DNA of 64,000 bases from Sanderia malayensis (GCA_013076295.1 RQOL01000490.1:62001-126000); one strand, 5' to 3'; positions 44,343 through 56,836 are shown, numbered from the stretch's first letter. Numbers and translations: made by a program. The notes: generated from the sequence alone by a model not told the origin.

Positions 44343-45360
44343 TACCCATAGCGGAAAATTTTGTAAATCTTATGTTTCGAATTTCTATCAACCTCTGATT
44401 ATGCAACCAACCAGGTGCACCGGGAGGGAAAGACCTTCTTTAATAGATAACATTTTTTATAATCCCCTAGAAAATAATGCCATAAGTGGTAATCTAATCG
44501 CATCTGTAACTGATCATATGCCTAACTTTATTATGATTAATAAGAAAACTTACAGAGAAAGGCGTAGTTGTGAAAGAGCGTTATTTTAAAAATTTTAATA
44601 TTGAAAATTATAAGAATGACGTCAGCCCCATAAACTTTGATCTCTCTGATTTATCCACATTAAATTTAGATGTAAAGTATAACGATTTCCATGAATTGAT
44701 TTTAGACAAAATAAATAAGCATGGTCCATTTCGATCACTATCTAGGAGAGAATTTAAGCAGGGACTAAAACCTTGGATAACAAAAGGTATCTTGAAATCT
44801 ATATCTATAAAAAACAAATACTATAAGAAGTTTTAAGAAGTTGAAAAGCCTTTCTTGGTATGATAAATAAAAATATTACAGAAATACTCTAAATCTCCTT
44901 ATCAGGCAGATATCCGAAATATACCTTACCTTACCATTGTAGGAAGATAAACCATTACAGCTCTTACTTTAAATTGTGTAAAAATAGCTCAAAACAAATT
45001 TGGAATGGTATTAATGAGTTAATTAATAAACTCAATAAAAAGCTACAAAAGACATTTCTCTTAACATTAATGGTCAATTAGTAATTGATCAGAAAATAAT
45101 TGCAAAGGAATTCAATGAATATTTTACTAATATTGCAAAAAAATTGGTATGTAAGATCCGTAATTCAAACAAAATTTTCAGTGATTACTTAAAACCCCCT
45201 TGGAAAATAGCTTCGTTGTATCTCCTGTACTAGAAGTTGAAGTCTTAGACCAACTGAGCAGACTAGACAAATCTAAAGCACCAAATTGCTACGAAATTCC
45301 TGTTAAAATGATAAAAATGATACAAAGCTCAATGGTAAAGCCTTTAACTGAACTCATCAA
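44343..45360 (+). pseudogene. Truncated CR1/L2-like LINE (array 2, unit 1)
   Basis: Reads LLTHSGKFCKSYVSNFYQPL then IMQPTRCTGRERPSLIDNIF and ISGNLIASVTDHMPNFIMIN, the C-terminal part of an apurinic-type endonuclease. The linker to the reverse transcriptase follows (LKPWITKGILKSI, FNEYFTNIAKKL, LDKSKAPNCYEIPVKMI). It stops just as the reverse transcriptase begins. Frameshifts lie near 44586 and between 44840 and 45100. The first 50 bp (44343-44393) exist only in this unit, showing the original left junction. Confidence 0.8.
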
Positions 45361-45705
45361 AACTGAGCCAGTTCTCTTGTCGGCACTTGGATCAGGCTCC
45401 CACACAACCAGAATACTCCATTAAATTTACAGCTGAACAGATTCAAGAAGGGCTTCCAGATCAAGAAATGGTGAGTCAATTGCTTGCTTATTGTGTTAGT
45501 TTTTAGTTTTGTTTTGTTTATGACGACGCTCCTGTGTGTATAGCAAATCATTATTGCTATTATTATTATTATTTTCACTATCTAGCTTGCAGAGCTGAAG
45601 AGAATTCAAAACGAGCATCAACATCTGCCAACAGTGGTGAAAACTTCTGACAAAAATTATGCTGTACTAAGAGATGCTTGTTCCTCGCATACCCTTAGTA
45701 GGAGA
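45361..45705 (+). pseudogene. Captured gene fragment: two exons and an intron (unit 1)
   Basis: After the LINE breakpoint, an open stretch ends QIQEGLPDQEM at a GTGAGT donor (45471). The intron is 115 bp and ends ACTATCTAG (45585). The next exon reads LAELKRIQNEHQHLPTVVKT then SDKNYAVLRDAC in the same frame. The joined frame is open across the splice. Family not recognised. Copies sit at the same place in the other units (50,239-50,583; 55,113-55,457; 59,991-60,335). Unit 2 lacks one C shortly downstream (GGCGTCGAGCGC). Confidence 0.5.
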
Positions 45706-45721
45706 GGGAGTGGGCGTCCGA

Positions 45722-46330
45722 GCGCACGCATGCGCAGTAGATTTTTTTATTTTATTTTGGTGTTAAGATCACGCATGCGCGAGAGTCTTCGAGAATTGAA
45801 AAGAGCATGAACAGTAAAAAATAATCAAAAACGATAACGGAAAGGTTGTGGAAAGTTAGTTTGAAGTTGCAAAACATTGCCAAAGCTGATAAAAAACCCA
45901 TAAAAAGCTTAATAATTAAAAAACGGTTTTGTTTATGAAAAAGATTTTTACAGCAATAAAAAGAAAATCTCTTGGTTATATTGAATGAATTGTTTCATAT
46001 TTTTCATGCACTTATAAGATGATAAGAATTTGTTAAGTAAATCGCAAGAAAACACAAAAATATTGAGGAACTGGCAAATTCACGTTCTCGGCTCGAGATT
46101 GAATTCAAAGAACAAACCAGAAACTTTCGAATGCGACGTTCCAATGTACGCGTCAAATCTCTGTCATGAGAAATGGGAAATCAGAAATTTCTAGAACTTT
46201 TCCGAGGGGAAATCCCCTGACGTCACATTGAAAGATTTTTCTAGAAACAGAAAATCTCTGTAATCTGATTGGCTGGTAGCCAAGATTTCGAGTCACTTTA
46301 AAACAAAACTTGAAATGGACATTATTCAAA
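45722..46330. promoter_or_regulatory. Promoter-like block: NRF1-like, heat-shock, CRE and CCAAT motifs (unit 1)
   Basis: ACGCATGCGCA at 45726-45736 and ACGCATGCGC at 45771-45780 resemble NRF1 sites. GAAATTTCTAGAA at 46184-46196 is a three-part heat-shock element (GAA-TTC-GAA, 2-base gaps), and TTCTAGAA recurs at 46239-46246. TGACGTCA at 46218-46225 is a full CRE. ATTGG at 46268-46272 is an inverted CCAAT box. No confident gene start follows on the plus strand, and the zinc-finger gene points toward this block rather than away from it. Repeated in every unit. Confidence 0.5.
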
Positions 46331-46451
46331 ACAAAATGTGCAAGCTGTTGAAGAAACTATTTTAACACGTTTCAAGAAGAAAGACGCCATGAAAAAGAGA
46401 CCATTTTCTGCATTAGCAAACAATAATATCTAAACCTTTTTATAAGCATTG

Positions 46452-46952
46452 TTATATCCTACTATATGGAAATGCTGGAGTACTATTAAATTCAAGTTCA
46501 TTCACAGCAGCATCCTCAGAATCACTAGCTTCCTCTTCTTCGTCATTCTTTGCTTGACGTATGATGAGATATTTTCTTTTCTCAATAGCATAATCTAAGG
46601 CCTCTTGCATATCCATATCATCTTCCCTCTGTGCTTTTTGCATCGTTGCTATAACTGCAGTTACAACAGCGTCATTTTCAAAACTTCTATTATATAAAAA
46701 TCTACGTTTGAAAACTTGCAATATGTTTTCATCTTCATCCACTTCCTTACGCATAGAAGGCCATACATTCCCTAAAGGAAGATCCTCATCAGTGTTGACA
46801 GTTTCATCATTATCATGATCACTTTCAACTTCTATCTCATCATCTGAGCCAGACTCTTCACTGCTCTCCTCGTGCATCTCTTCTTCATGTCGTGTAACAT
46901 TACTTTTATACTTGGAAGAAAATTCACATTGATCACATTTATACTGACTCAT
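46452..46952 (-). CDS. C2H2 zinc-finger acidic protein (unit 1)
   Basis: 166 codons from ATG at 46952 (MSQYKCDQCEF); codons further upstream lack ATG. One C2H2 finger spans residues 6-27 (C-x2-C-x12-H-x4-H). An acidic Ser/Asp/Glu stretch (about 28-62) follows, then a mixed helical region (LQVFKRRFLYNRSFEND, MQEALDYAIEKRKYLIIRQ) and a second acidic run. The EALxxAxxKRKxLIxR pattern recalls C2H2 proteins linked to repeats in cnidarian genomes, from memory only. The frame is intact in all four units with one residue change. It could bind the array's own repeats, but that is speculation. Confidence 0.65.
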   Translation of the reverse strand: MSQYKCDQCEFSSKYKSNVTRHEEEMHEESSEESGSDDEIEVESDHDNDETVNTDEDLPLGNVWPSMRKEVDEDENILQVFKRRFLYNRSFENDAVVTAVIATMQKAQREDDMDMQEALDYAIEKRKYLIIRQAKNDEEEEASDSEDAAVNELEFNSTPAFPYSRI

Positions 46953-47084
46953 GGCTAGCTGTTTACTTATAATTACCAACTAACTCTTAAATCCCTGAAT
47001 TATAGAGTCTCAACTCGCTTGATTTTATAGATAAGTTCCTCCATTCATTATGATACGGGAGAGGGACTGAATGATATTTCCGAA

Positions 47085-48270
47085 TAAACAAAACTTAATC
47101 CTTGGATAATGCTAACTAATCCTGATTAATGACTACTCCATTCTAGCTAATCATTCCTGGTCATTACCTTCTAAATACTTGATCCTCAATACATCCTTGA
47201 TTATCATTCCTAATCATTACCTGATCATTAGTTGATCCTTCACTGATCCTTACTAATCCTTAACAATCATACCTATTAATTACCTGATCATCAGTATATC
47301 CTTAACTGATCCTTGATAATCCTTACAGTCACTACTGATCATCAGTTGATCTTTAAGTAATCCTCACTAATCCTAACTAATCATCCCTAATCATTACCTT
47401 ATCATTACTTGATCCTTAACTGATCCTTACTAATCCAAACTAATCATCCCTAATCATTACCTTATCATTATTTGATCCTTAACTGATCCTTACCAATCCT
47501 AACCAATCATACTTAATCATTAGCAGATCATCAGTTGATCCTTAACTGATCCTTACTAATCCTTACCAATCATTCCTAATCATTACCTTATCATTACTTG
47601 ATCCTTAACTGATCCTTTCTAATCCTAACTAATCATTCCTAATCATTACCTTATCATTACTTGATCCTTAACTGATCCTCACTAATCCTAACTAATCATT
47701 CCTAATCATCACCTTATCATTACTTGATCCCTAACTGATCCTCACTAGTCCTAACTAATCATCCCTAATCATTACCTTATCATTACTTGATCCTTAACTG
47801 ATCCTCACTAATCCTAACTAATTATTACTAATCATTACCTTATCATTACTTGATTCTTAACTGATCCTCACTAATCCTACCTAATCATCCCTAATCATTA
47901 CCTTATCATTACTTGATCCTTAACTGATCCTCACTAATCCTAACTAATCATTCCTAATCATTACCTTATCATTACTTGATCCTTAACTGATCCTTTCTAA
48001 TCCTAACTAATCATTCCTAATCATTACCTTATCATTACTTGATCCTTAACTGATCCTTTCTAATCCTAACTAATCATTCCTAATCATTACCTTATCATTA
48101 CTTGATCCTTAACTGATCCTCACTAATCCTAACTAATCATTCCTAATCATTACCTTATCATTACTTGATCCTTAACTGATCCTCACTAATCCTTACCAAT
48201 CATTACTAATCATTACCTGATCATCAGTTGATCCTTAGCTGATCCTCATTAATCCTTACCAATCATACTT
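47085..48270. repeat. 63-bp minisatellite, forward arm (unit 1)
   Basis: Repeats of 63 bp built from TAATCATTAC, CTTGATCCTTAACTGATCC and TAATCCTAACTAATCAT. The most regular part is 47,390-48,190. It forms one arm of a large inverted repeat with 48729-49271. Confidence 0.9.
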
Positions 48271-48728
48271 ATCATTAGCAGATCATCAGTTGATCCTTAA
48301 CTGATCCTTGCTAGTCCTTATCAATCTTTCCTAATCATCATCTGATCAGCTGTTGATCCTTACTAGTCCTTACCAATCATTCCTAATCACTACCTGATCC
48401 TTAGTTGTTCCTTAACTAATCCTTACGAATCCTTACTGATCATTCTTAATCATTACCTCATCATTAGTTGATCCTTAACAGATCCTTCTAATCCTAACTA
48501 TTCATTACTAATCATAGCTAGTCATTACATAATCATTAGTTGATCTTTAACTGATCCTGGCTTTATCCATTCAACATTTATCCTTACTAATCCTGACTAA
48601 TAATTTTTTATCATAACCCAATCCTTATTAATCCTTGCCTAGATTTTATTAATCTTCAGTAGTACTGTGGAGGGTGCCTAGGATTATCAAGGGTCAGTAA
48701 AAGATCTACTGATGATCAGGTAATGATT
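48271..48728. other. Spacer between inverted arms (unit 1)
   Basis: 458 bp of partly degenerate minisatellite with a unique core (AGTAGTACTGTGGAGGGTGC). In unit 4 the same segment lies in the opposite orientation. Confidence 0.85.
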
Positions 48729-49271
48729 AAGTATGATTGGTAAGGATTAATGAGGATCAGCTAAGGATCAACTGATGATCAGGTAATGATTAGTAATGAT
48801 TGCTAAGGATTAGTGAGGATCAGTTAAGGATCAAGTAATGATAAGGTAATGATTAGGAATGATTAGTTAGGATTAGTGAGGATCAGTTAAGGATCAAGTA
48901 ATGATAAGGTAATGATTAGGAATGATTAGTTAGGATTAGAAAGGATCAGTTAAGGATCACGTAATGATAAGGTAATGATTAGGAATGATTAGTTAGGATT
49001 AGAAAGGATCAGTTAAGGATCAAGTAATGATAAGGTAATGATTAGGAATGATTAGTTAGGATTAGTGAGGATCAGTTAAGGATCAAGTAATGATAAGGTA
49101 ATGATTAGGGATGATTAGGTAGGATTAGTGAGGATCAGTTAAGAATCAAGTAATGATAAGGTAATGATTAGTAATAATTAGTTAGGATTAGTGAGGATCA
49201 GTTAAGGATCAAGTAATGATAAGGTAATGATTAGGGATGATTAGTTAGGACTAGTGAGGATCAGTTAGGGA
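48729..49271. repeat. 63-bp minisatellite, inverted arm (unit 1)
   Basis: Reverse-complement of the forward arm, beginning AAGTATGATTGGTAAGGATT, the exact inverse of 48247-48270 and beyond. Ends at the junction with unit 2. Confidence 0.9.
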
Positions 49272-50238
49272 TCTGATTATGCAACCAACCAGGTGCACCG
49301 GGAGGGAAAGACCTTCTTTAATAGATAACATTTTTTATAATCCCCTAGAAAATAATGCCATAAGTGGTAATCTAATCGCATCTGTAACTGATCATATGCC
49401 TAACTTTATTATGATTAATAAGAAAACTTACAGAGAAAGGCGTAGTTGTGAAAGAGCGTTATTTTAAAAATTTTAATATTGAAAATTATAAGAATGACGT
49501 CAGCCCCATAAACTTTGATCTCTCTGATTTATCCACATTAAATTTAGATGTAAAGTATAACGATTTCCATGAATTGATTTTAGACAAAATAAATAAGCAT
49601 GGTCCATTTCGATCACTATCTAGGAGAGAATTTAAGCAGGGACTAAAACCTTGGATAACAAAAGGTATCTTGAAATCTATATCTATAAAAAACAAATACT
49701 ATAAGAAGTTTTAAGAAGTTGAAAAGCCTTTCTTGGTATGATAAATAAAAATATTACAGAAATACTCTAAATCTCCTTATCAGGCAGATATCCGAAATAT
49801 ACCTTACCTTACCATTGTAGGAAGATAAACCATTACAGCTCTTACTTTAAATTGTGTAAAAATAGCTCAAAACAAATTTGGAATGGTATTAATGAGTTAA
49901 TTAATAAACTCAATAAAAAGCTACAAAAGACATTTCTCTTAACATTAATGGTCAATTAGTAATTGATCAGAAAATAATTGCAAAGGAATTCAATGAATAT
50001 TTTACTAATATTGCAAAAAAATTGGTATGTAAGATCCGTAATTCAAACAAAATTTTCAGTGATTACTTAAAACCCCCTTGGAAAATAGCTTCGTTGTATC
50101 TCCTGTACTAGAAGTTGAAGTCTTAGACCAACTGAGCAGACTAGACAAATCTAAAGCACCAAATTGCTACGAAATTCCTGTTAAAATGATAAAAATGATA
50201 CAAAGCTCAATGGTAAAGCCTTTAACTGAACTCATCAA
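49272..50238 (+). pseudogene. Truncated LINE (unit 2)
   Basis: As 44394-45360, with the same endonuclease-end and RT-linker pieces and the same frameshifts. It starts at the junction TCTGATTATG, directly after minisatellite. Confidence 0.8.
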
Positions 50239-51328
50239 AACTGAGCCAGTTCTCTTGTCGGCACTTGGATCAGGCTCCCACACAACCAGAATACTCCATT
50301 AAATTTACAGCTGAACAGATTCAAGAAGGGCTTCCAGATCAAGAAATGGTGAGTCAATTGCTTGCTTATTGTGTTAGTTTTTAGTTTTGTTTTGTTTATG
50401 ACGACGCTCCTGTGTGTATAGCAAATCATTATTGCTATTATTATTATTATTTTCACTATCTAGCTTGCAGAGCTGAAGAGAATTCAAAACGAGCATCAAC
50501 ATCTGCCAACAGTGGTGAAAACTTCTGACAAAAATTATGCTGTACTAAGAGATGCTTGTTCCTCGCATACCCTTAGTAGGAGAGGGAGTGGGCGTCGAGC
50601 GCACGCATGCGCAGTAGATTTTTTTATTTTATTTTGGTGTTAAGATCACGCATGCGCGAGAGTCTTCGAGAATTGAAAAGAGCATGAACAGTAAAAAATA
50701 ATCAAAAACGATAACGGAAAGGTTGTGGAAAGTTAGTTTGAAGTTGCAAAACATTGCCAAAGCTGATAAAAAACCCATAAAAAGCTTAATAATTAAAAAA
50801 CGGTTTTGTTTATGAAAAAGATTTTTACAGCAATAAAAAGAAAATCTCTTGGTTATATTGAATGAATTGTTTCATATTTTTCATGCACTTATAAGATGAT
50901 AAGAATTTGTTAAGTAAATCGCAAGAAAACACAAAAATATTGAGGAACTGGCAAATTCACGTTCTCGGCTCGAGATTGAATTCAAAGAACAAACCAGAAA
51001 CTTTCGAATGCGACGTTCCAATGTACGCGTCAAATCTCTGTCATGAGAAATGGGAAATCAGAAATTTCTAGAACTTTTCCGAGGGGAAATCCCCTGACGT
51101 CACATTGAAAGATTTTTCTAGAAACAGAAAATCTCTGTAATCTGATTGGCTGGTAGCCAAGATTTCGAGTCACTTTAAAACAAAACTTGAAATGGACATT
51201 ATTCAAAACAAAATGTGCAAGCTGTTGAAGAAACTATTTTAACACGTTTCAAGAAGAAAGACGCCATGAAAAAGAGACCATTTTCTGCATTAGCAAACAA
51301 TAATATCTAAACCTTTTTATAAGCATTG

Positions 51329-51829
51329 TTATATCCTACTATATGGAAATGCTGGAGTACTATTAAATTCAAGTTCATTCACAGCAGCATCCTCAGAATC
51401 ACTAGCTTCCTCTTCTTCGTCATTCTTTGCTTGACGTATGATGAGATATTTTCTTTTCTCAATAGCATAATCTAAGGCCTCTTGCATATCCATATCATCT
51501 TCCCTCTGTGCTTTTTGCATCGTTGCTATAACTGCAGTTACAACAGCGTCATTTTCAAAACTTCTATTATATAAAAATCTACGTTTGAAAACTTGCAATA
51601 TGTTTTCATCTTCATCCACTTCCTTACGCATAGAAGGCCATACATTCCCTAAAGGAAGATCCTCATCAGTGTTGACAGTTTCATCATTATCATGATCACT
51701 TTCAACTTCTATCTCATCATCTGAGCCAGACTCTTCACTGCTCTCCTCGTGCATCTCTTCTTCATGTCGTGTAACATTACTTTTATACTTGGAAGAAAAT
51801 TCACATTGATCACATTTATACTGACTCAT
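51329..51829 (-). CDS. C2H2 zinc-finger acidic protein (unit 2)
   Basis: Identical protein to unit 1 (166 codons, ATG at 51829), including Phe in NRSFEND. Same neighbours. Confidence 0.65.
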   Translation of the reverse strand: MSQYKCDQCEFSSKYKSNVTRHEEEMHEESSEESGSDDEIEVESDHDNDETVNTDEDLPLGNVWPSMRKEVDEDENILQVFKRRFLYNRSFENDAVVTAVIATMQKAQREDDMDMQEALDYAIEKRKYLIIRQAKNDEEEEASDSEDAAVNELEFNSTPAFPYSRI

Positions 51830-51961
51830 GGCTAGCTGTTTACTTATAATTACCAACTAACTCTTAAATCCCTGAATTATAGAGTCTCAACTCGCTTGAT
51901 TTTATAGATAAGTTCCTCCATTCATTATGATACGGGAGAGGGACTGAATGATATTTCCGAA

Positions 51962-54146
51962 TAAACAAAACTTAATCCTTGGATAATGCTAACTAATCCT
52001 GATTAATGACTACTCCATTCTAGCTAATCATTCCTGGTCATTACCTTCTAAATACTTGATCCTCAATACATCCTTGATTATCATTCCTAATCATTACCTG
52101 ATCATTAGTTGATCCTTCACTGATCCTTACTAATCCTTAACAATCATACCTATTAATTACCTGATCATCAGTATATCCTTAACTGATCCTTGATAATCCT
52201 TACAGTCACTACTGATCATCAGTTGATCTTTAAGTAATCCTCACTAATCCTAACTAATCATCCCTAATCATTACCTTATCATTACTTGATCCTTAACTGA
52301 TCCTTACTAATCCAAACTAATCATCCCTAATCATTACCTTATCATTATTTGATCCTTAACTGATCCTTACCAATCCTAACCAATCATACTTAATCATTAG
52401 CAGATCATCAGTTGATCCTTAACTGATCCTTACTAATCCTTACCAATCATTCCTAATCATTACCTTATCATTACTTGATCCTTAACTGATCCTTTCTAAT
52501 CCTAACTAATCATTCCTAATCATTACCTTATCATTACTTGATCCTTAACTGATCCTCACTAATCCTAACTAATCATTCCTAATCATCACCTTATCATTAC
52601 TTGATCCCTAACTGATCCTCACTAGTCCTAACTAATCATCCCTAATCATTACCTTATCATTACTTGATCCTTAACTGATCCTCACTAATCCTAACTAATT
52701 ATTACTAATCATTACCTTATCATTACTTGATTCTTAACTGATCCTCACTAATCCTACCTAATCATCCCTAATCATTACCTTATCATTACTTGATCCTTAA
52801 CTGATCCTCACTAATCCTAACTAATCATTCCTAATCATTACCTTATCATTACTTGATCCTTAACTGATCCTTTCTAATCCTAACTAATCATTCCTAATCA
52901 TTACCTTATCATTACTTGATCCTTAACTGATCCTTTCTAATCCTAACTAATCATTCCTAATCATTACCTTATCATTACTTGATCCTTAACTGATCCTCAC
53001 TAATCCTAACTAATCATTCCTAATCATTACCTTATCATTACTTGATCCTTAACTGATCCTCACTAATCCTTACCAATCATTACTAATCATTACCTGATCA
53101 TCAGTTGATCCTTAGCTGATCCTCATTAATCCTTACCAATCATACTTATCATTAGCAGATCATCAGTTGATCCTTAACTGATCCTTGCTAGTCCTTATCA
53201 ATCTTCCTAATCATCATCTGATCAGCTGTTGATCCTTACTAGTCCTTACCAATCATTCCTAATCACTACCTGATCCTTAGTTGTTCCTTAACTAATCCTT
53301 ACGAATCCTTACTGATCATTCTTAATCATTACCTCATCATTAGTTGATCCTTAACAGATCCTTCTAATCCTAACTATTCATTACTAATCATAGCTAGTCA
53401 TTACATAATCATTAGTTGATCTTTAACTGATCCTGGCTTTATCCATTCAACATTTATCCTTACTAATCCTGACTAATAATTTTTTATCATAACCCAATCC
53501 TTATTAATCCTTGCCTAGATTTTATTAATCTTCAGTAGTACTGTGGAGGGTGCTAGGATTATCAAGGGTCAGTAAAAGATCTACTGATGATCAGGTAATG
53601 ATTAAGTATGATTGGTAAGGATTAATGAGGATCAGCTAAGGATCAACTGATGATCAGGTAATGATTAGTAATGATTGCTAAGGATTAGTGAGGATCAGTT
53701 AAGGATCAAGTAATGATAAGGTAATGATTAGGAATGATTAGTTAGGATTAGTGAGGATCAGTTAAGGATCAAGTAATGATAAGGTAATGATTAGGAATGA
53801 TTAGTTAGGATTAGAAAGGATCAGTTAAGGATCACGTAATGATAAGGTAATGATTAGGAATGATTAGTTAGGATTAGAAAGGATCAGTTAAGGATCAAGT
53901 AATGATAAGGTAATGATTAGGAATGATTAGTTAGGATTAGTGAGGATCAGTTAAGGATCAAGTAATGATAAGGTAATGATTAGGGATGATTAGGTAGGAT
54001 TAGTGAGGATCAGTTAAGAATCAAGTAATGATAAGGTAATGATTAGTAATAATTAGTTAGGATTAGTGAGGATCAGTTAAGGATCAAGTAATGATAAGGT
54101 AATGATTAGGGATGATTAGTTAGGACTAGTGAGGATCAGTTAGGGA
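51962..54146. repeat. 63-bp minisatellite inverted-repeat region (unit 2)
   Basis: Forward arm, spacer in the same orientation as unit 1, and inverted arm. Confidence 0.9.
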
Positions 54147-55112
54147 TCTGATTATGCAACCAACCAGGTGCACCGGGAGGGAAAGACCTTCTTTAATAGA
54201 TAACATTTTTATAATCCCCTAGAAAATAATGCCATAAGTGGTAATCTAATCGCATCTGTAACTGATCATATGCCTAACTTTATTATGATTAATAAGAAAA
54301 CTTACAGAGAAAGGCGTAGTTGTGAAAGAGCGTTATTTAAAAATTTTAATATTGAAAATTATAAGAATGACGTCAGCCCCATAAACTTTGATCTCTCTGA
54401 TTTATCCACATTAAATTTAGATGTAAAGTATAACGATTTCCATGAATTGATTTTAGACAAAATAAATAAGCATGGTCCATTTCGATCACTATCTAGGAGA
54501 GAATTTAAGCAGGGACTAAAACCTTGGATAACAAAAGGTATCTTGAAATCTATATCTATAAAAAACAAATACTATAAGAAGTTTTAAGAAGTTGAAAAGC
54601 CTTTCTTGGTATGATAAATAAAAATATTACAGAAATACTCTAAATCTCCTTATCAGGCAGATATCCGAAATATACCTTACCTTACCATTGTAGGAAGATA
54701 AACCATTACAGCTCTTACTTTAAATTGGTGTAAAAATAGCTCAAAACAAATTTGGAATGGTATTAATGAGTTAATTAATAAACTCAATAAAAAGCTACAA
54801 AAGACATTTCTCTTAACATTAATGGTCAATTAGTAATTGATCAGAAAATAATTGCAAAGGAATTCAATGAATATTTTACTAATATTGCAAAAAAATTGGT
54901 ATGTAAGATCCGTAATTCAAACAAAATTTTCAGTGATTACTTAAAACCCCCTTGGAAAATAGCTTCGTTGTATCTCCTGTACTAGAAGTTGAAGTCTTAG
55001 ACCAACTGAGCAGACTAGACAAATCTAAAGCACCAAATTGCTACGAAATTCCTGTTAAAATGATAAAAATGATACAAAGCTCAATGGTAAAGCCTTTAAC
55101 TGAACTCATCAA
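54147..55112 (+). pseudogene. Truncated LINE (unit 3)
   Basis: The shorter T run near 54338 joins the endonuclease end and the linker in one frame (54270-54587), which is split in the other units. The shorter run near 54207 breaks the frame upstream instead. Still truncated before the reverse transcriptase. Confidence 0.8.
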
Positions 55113-56203
55113 AACTGAGCCAGTTCTCTTGTCGGCACTTGGATCAGGCTCCCACACAACCAGAATACTCCATTAAATTTACAGCTGAACAGATTCAAGA
55201 AGGGCTTCCAGATCAAGAAATGGTGAGTCAATTGCTTGCTTATTGTGTTAGTTTTTAGTTTTGTTTTGTTTATGACGACGCTCCTGTGTGTATAGCAAAT
55301 CATTATTGCTATTATTATTATTATTTTCACTATCTAGCTTGCAGAGCTGAAGAGAATTCAAAACGAGCATCAACATCTGCCAACAGTGGTGAAAACTTCT
55401 GACAAAAATTATGCTGTACTAAGAGATGCTTGTTCCTCGCATACCCTTAGTAGGAGAGGGAGTGGGCGTCCGAGCGCACGCATGCGCAGTAGATTTTTTT
55501 ATTTTATTTTGGTGTTAAGATCACGCATGCGCGAGAGTCTTCGAGAATTGAAAAGAGCATGAACAGTAAAAAATAATCAAAAACGATAACGGAAAGGTTG
55601 TGGAAAGTTAGTTTGAAGTTGCAAAACATTGCCAAAGCTGATAAAAAACCCATAAAAAGCTTAATAATTAAAAAACGGTTTTGTTTATGAAAAAGATTTT
55701 TACAGCAATAAAAAGAAAATCTCTTGGTTATATTGAATGAATTGTTTCATATTTTTCATGCACTTATAAGATGATAAGAATTTGTTAAGTAAATCGCAAG
55801 AAAACACAAAAATATTGAGGAACTGGCAAATTCACGTTCTCGGCTCGAGATTGAATTCAAAGAACAAACCAGAAACTTTCGAATGCGACGTTCCAATGTA
55901 CGCGTCAAATCTCTGTCATGAGAAATGGGAAATCAGAAATTTCTAGAACTTTTCCGAGGGGAAATCCCCTGACGTCACATTGAAAGATTTTTCTAGAAAC
56001 AGAAAATCTCTGTAATCTGATTGGCTGGTAGCCAAGATTTCGAGTCACTTTAAAACAAAACTTGAAATGGACATTATTCAAAACAAAATGTGCAAGCTGT
56101 TGAAGAAACTATTTTAACACGTTTCAAGAAGAAAGACGCCATGAAAAAGAGACCATTTTCTGCATTAGCAAACAATAATATCTAAACCTTTTTATAAGCA
56201 TTG

Positions 56204-56704
56204 TTATATCCTACTATATGGAAATGCTGGAGTACTATTAAATTCAAGTTCATTCACAGCAGCATCCTCAGAATCACTAGCTTCCTCTTCTTCGTCATTC
56301 TTTGCTTGACGTATGATGAGATATTTTCTTTTCTCAATAGCATAATCTAAGGCCTCTTGCATATCCATATCATCTTCCCTCTGTGCTTTTTGCATCGTTG
56401 CTATAACTGCAGTTACAACAGCGTCATTTTCAGAACTTCTATTATATAAAAATCTACGTTTGAAAACTTGCAATATGTTTTCATCTTCATCCACTTCCTT
56501 ACGCATAGAAGGCCATACATTCCCTAAAGGAAGATCCTCATCAGTGTTGACAGTTTCATCATTATCATGATCACTTTCAACTTCTATCTCATCATCTGAG
56601 CCAGACTCTTCACTGCTCTCCTCGTGCATCTCTTCTTCATGTCGTGTAACATTACTTTTATACTTGGAAGAAAATTCACATTGATCACATTTATACTGAC
56701 TCAT
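56204..56704 (-). CDS. C2H2 zinc-finger acidic protein (unit 3)
   Basis: 166 codons from ATG at 56704. Differs from units 1 and 2 by Ser for Phe (NRSSEND) and shares this with unit 4. Confidence 0.65.
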   Translation of the reverse strand: MSQYKCDQCEFSSKYKSNVTRHEEEMHEESSEESGSDDEIEVESDHDNDETVNTDEDLPLGNVWPSMRKEVDEDENILQVFKRRFLYNRSSENDAVVTAVIATMQKAQREDDMDMQEALDYAIEKRKYLIIRQAKNDEEEEASDSEDAAVNELEFNSTPAFPYSRI

Positions 56705-56836
56705 GGCTAGCTGTTTACTTATAATTACCAACTAACTCTTAAATCCCTGAATTATAGAGTCTCAACTCGCTTGATTTTATAGATAAGTTCCTCCATTCAT
56801 TATGATACGGGAGAGGGACTGAATGATATTTCCGAA

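Larger units (their letters stand above)
44394..49271. repeat. Tandem array 2, unit 1 (4878 bp)
   Basis: First of four near-identical units. Order: LINE fragment, captured exon pair, promoter-like block, zinc-finger gene (-), 63-bp minisatellite arm, unique spacer, inverted arm. The unit ends in minisatellite joined to TCTGATTATG of the next LINE fragment. Confidence 0.95.
49272..54146. repeat. Tandem array 2, unit 2 (4875 bp)
   Basis: Same order as unit 1, differing by a few 1-base indels (for example a missing C near 50596, and a missing T in CAATCTT-CCTAATC near 53203). Confidence 0.95.

Noticed and set aside
47085..49271. Regular 63-bp repeats as a CRISPR array
   Set aside because: The repeats are contiguous, with no unique spacers. 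The context is eukaryotic with introns and there are no cas genes.
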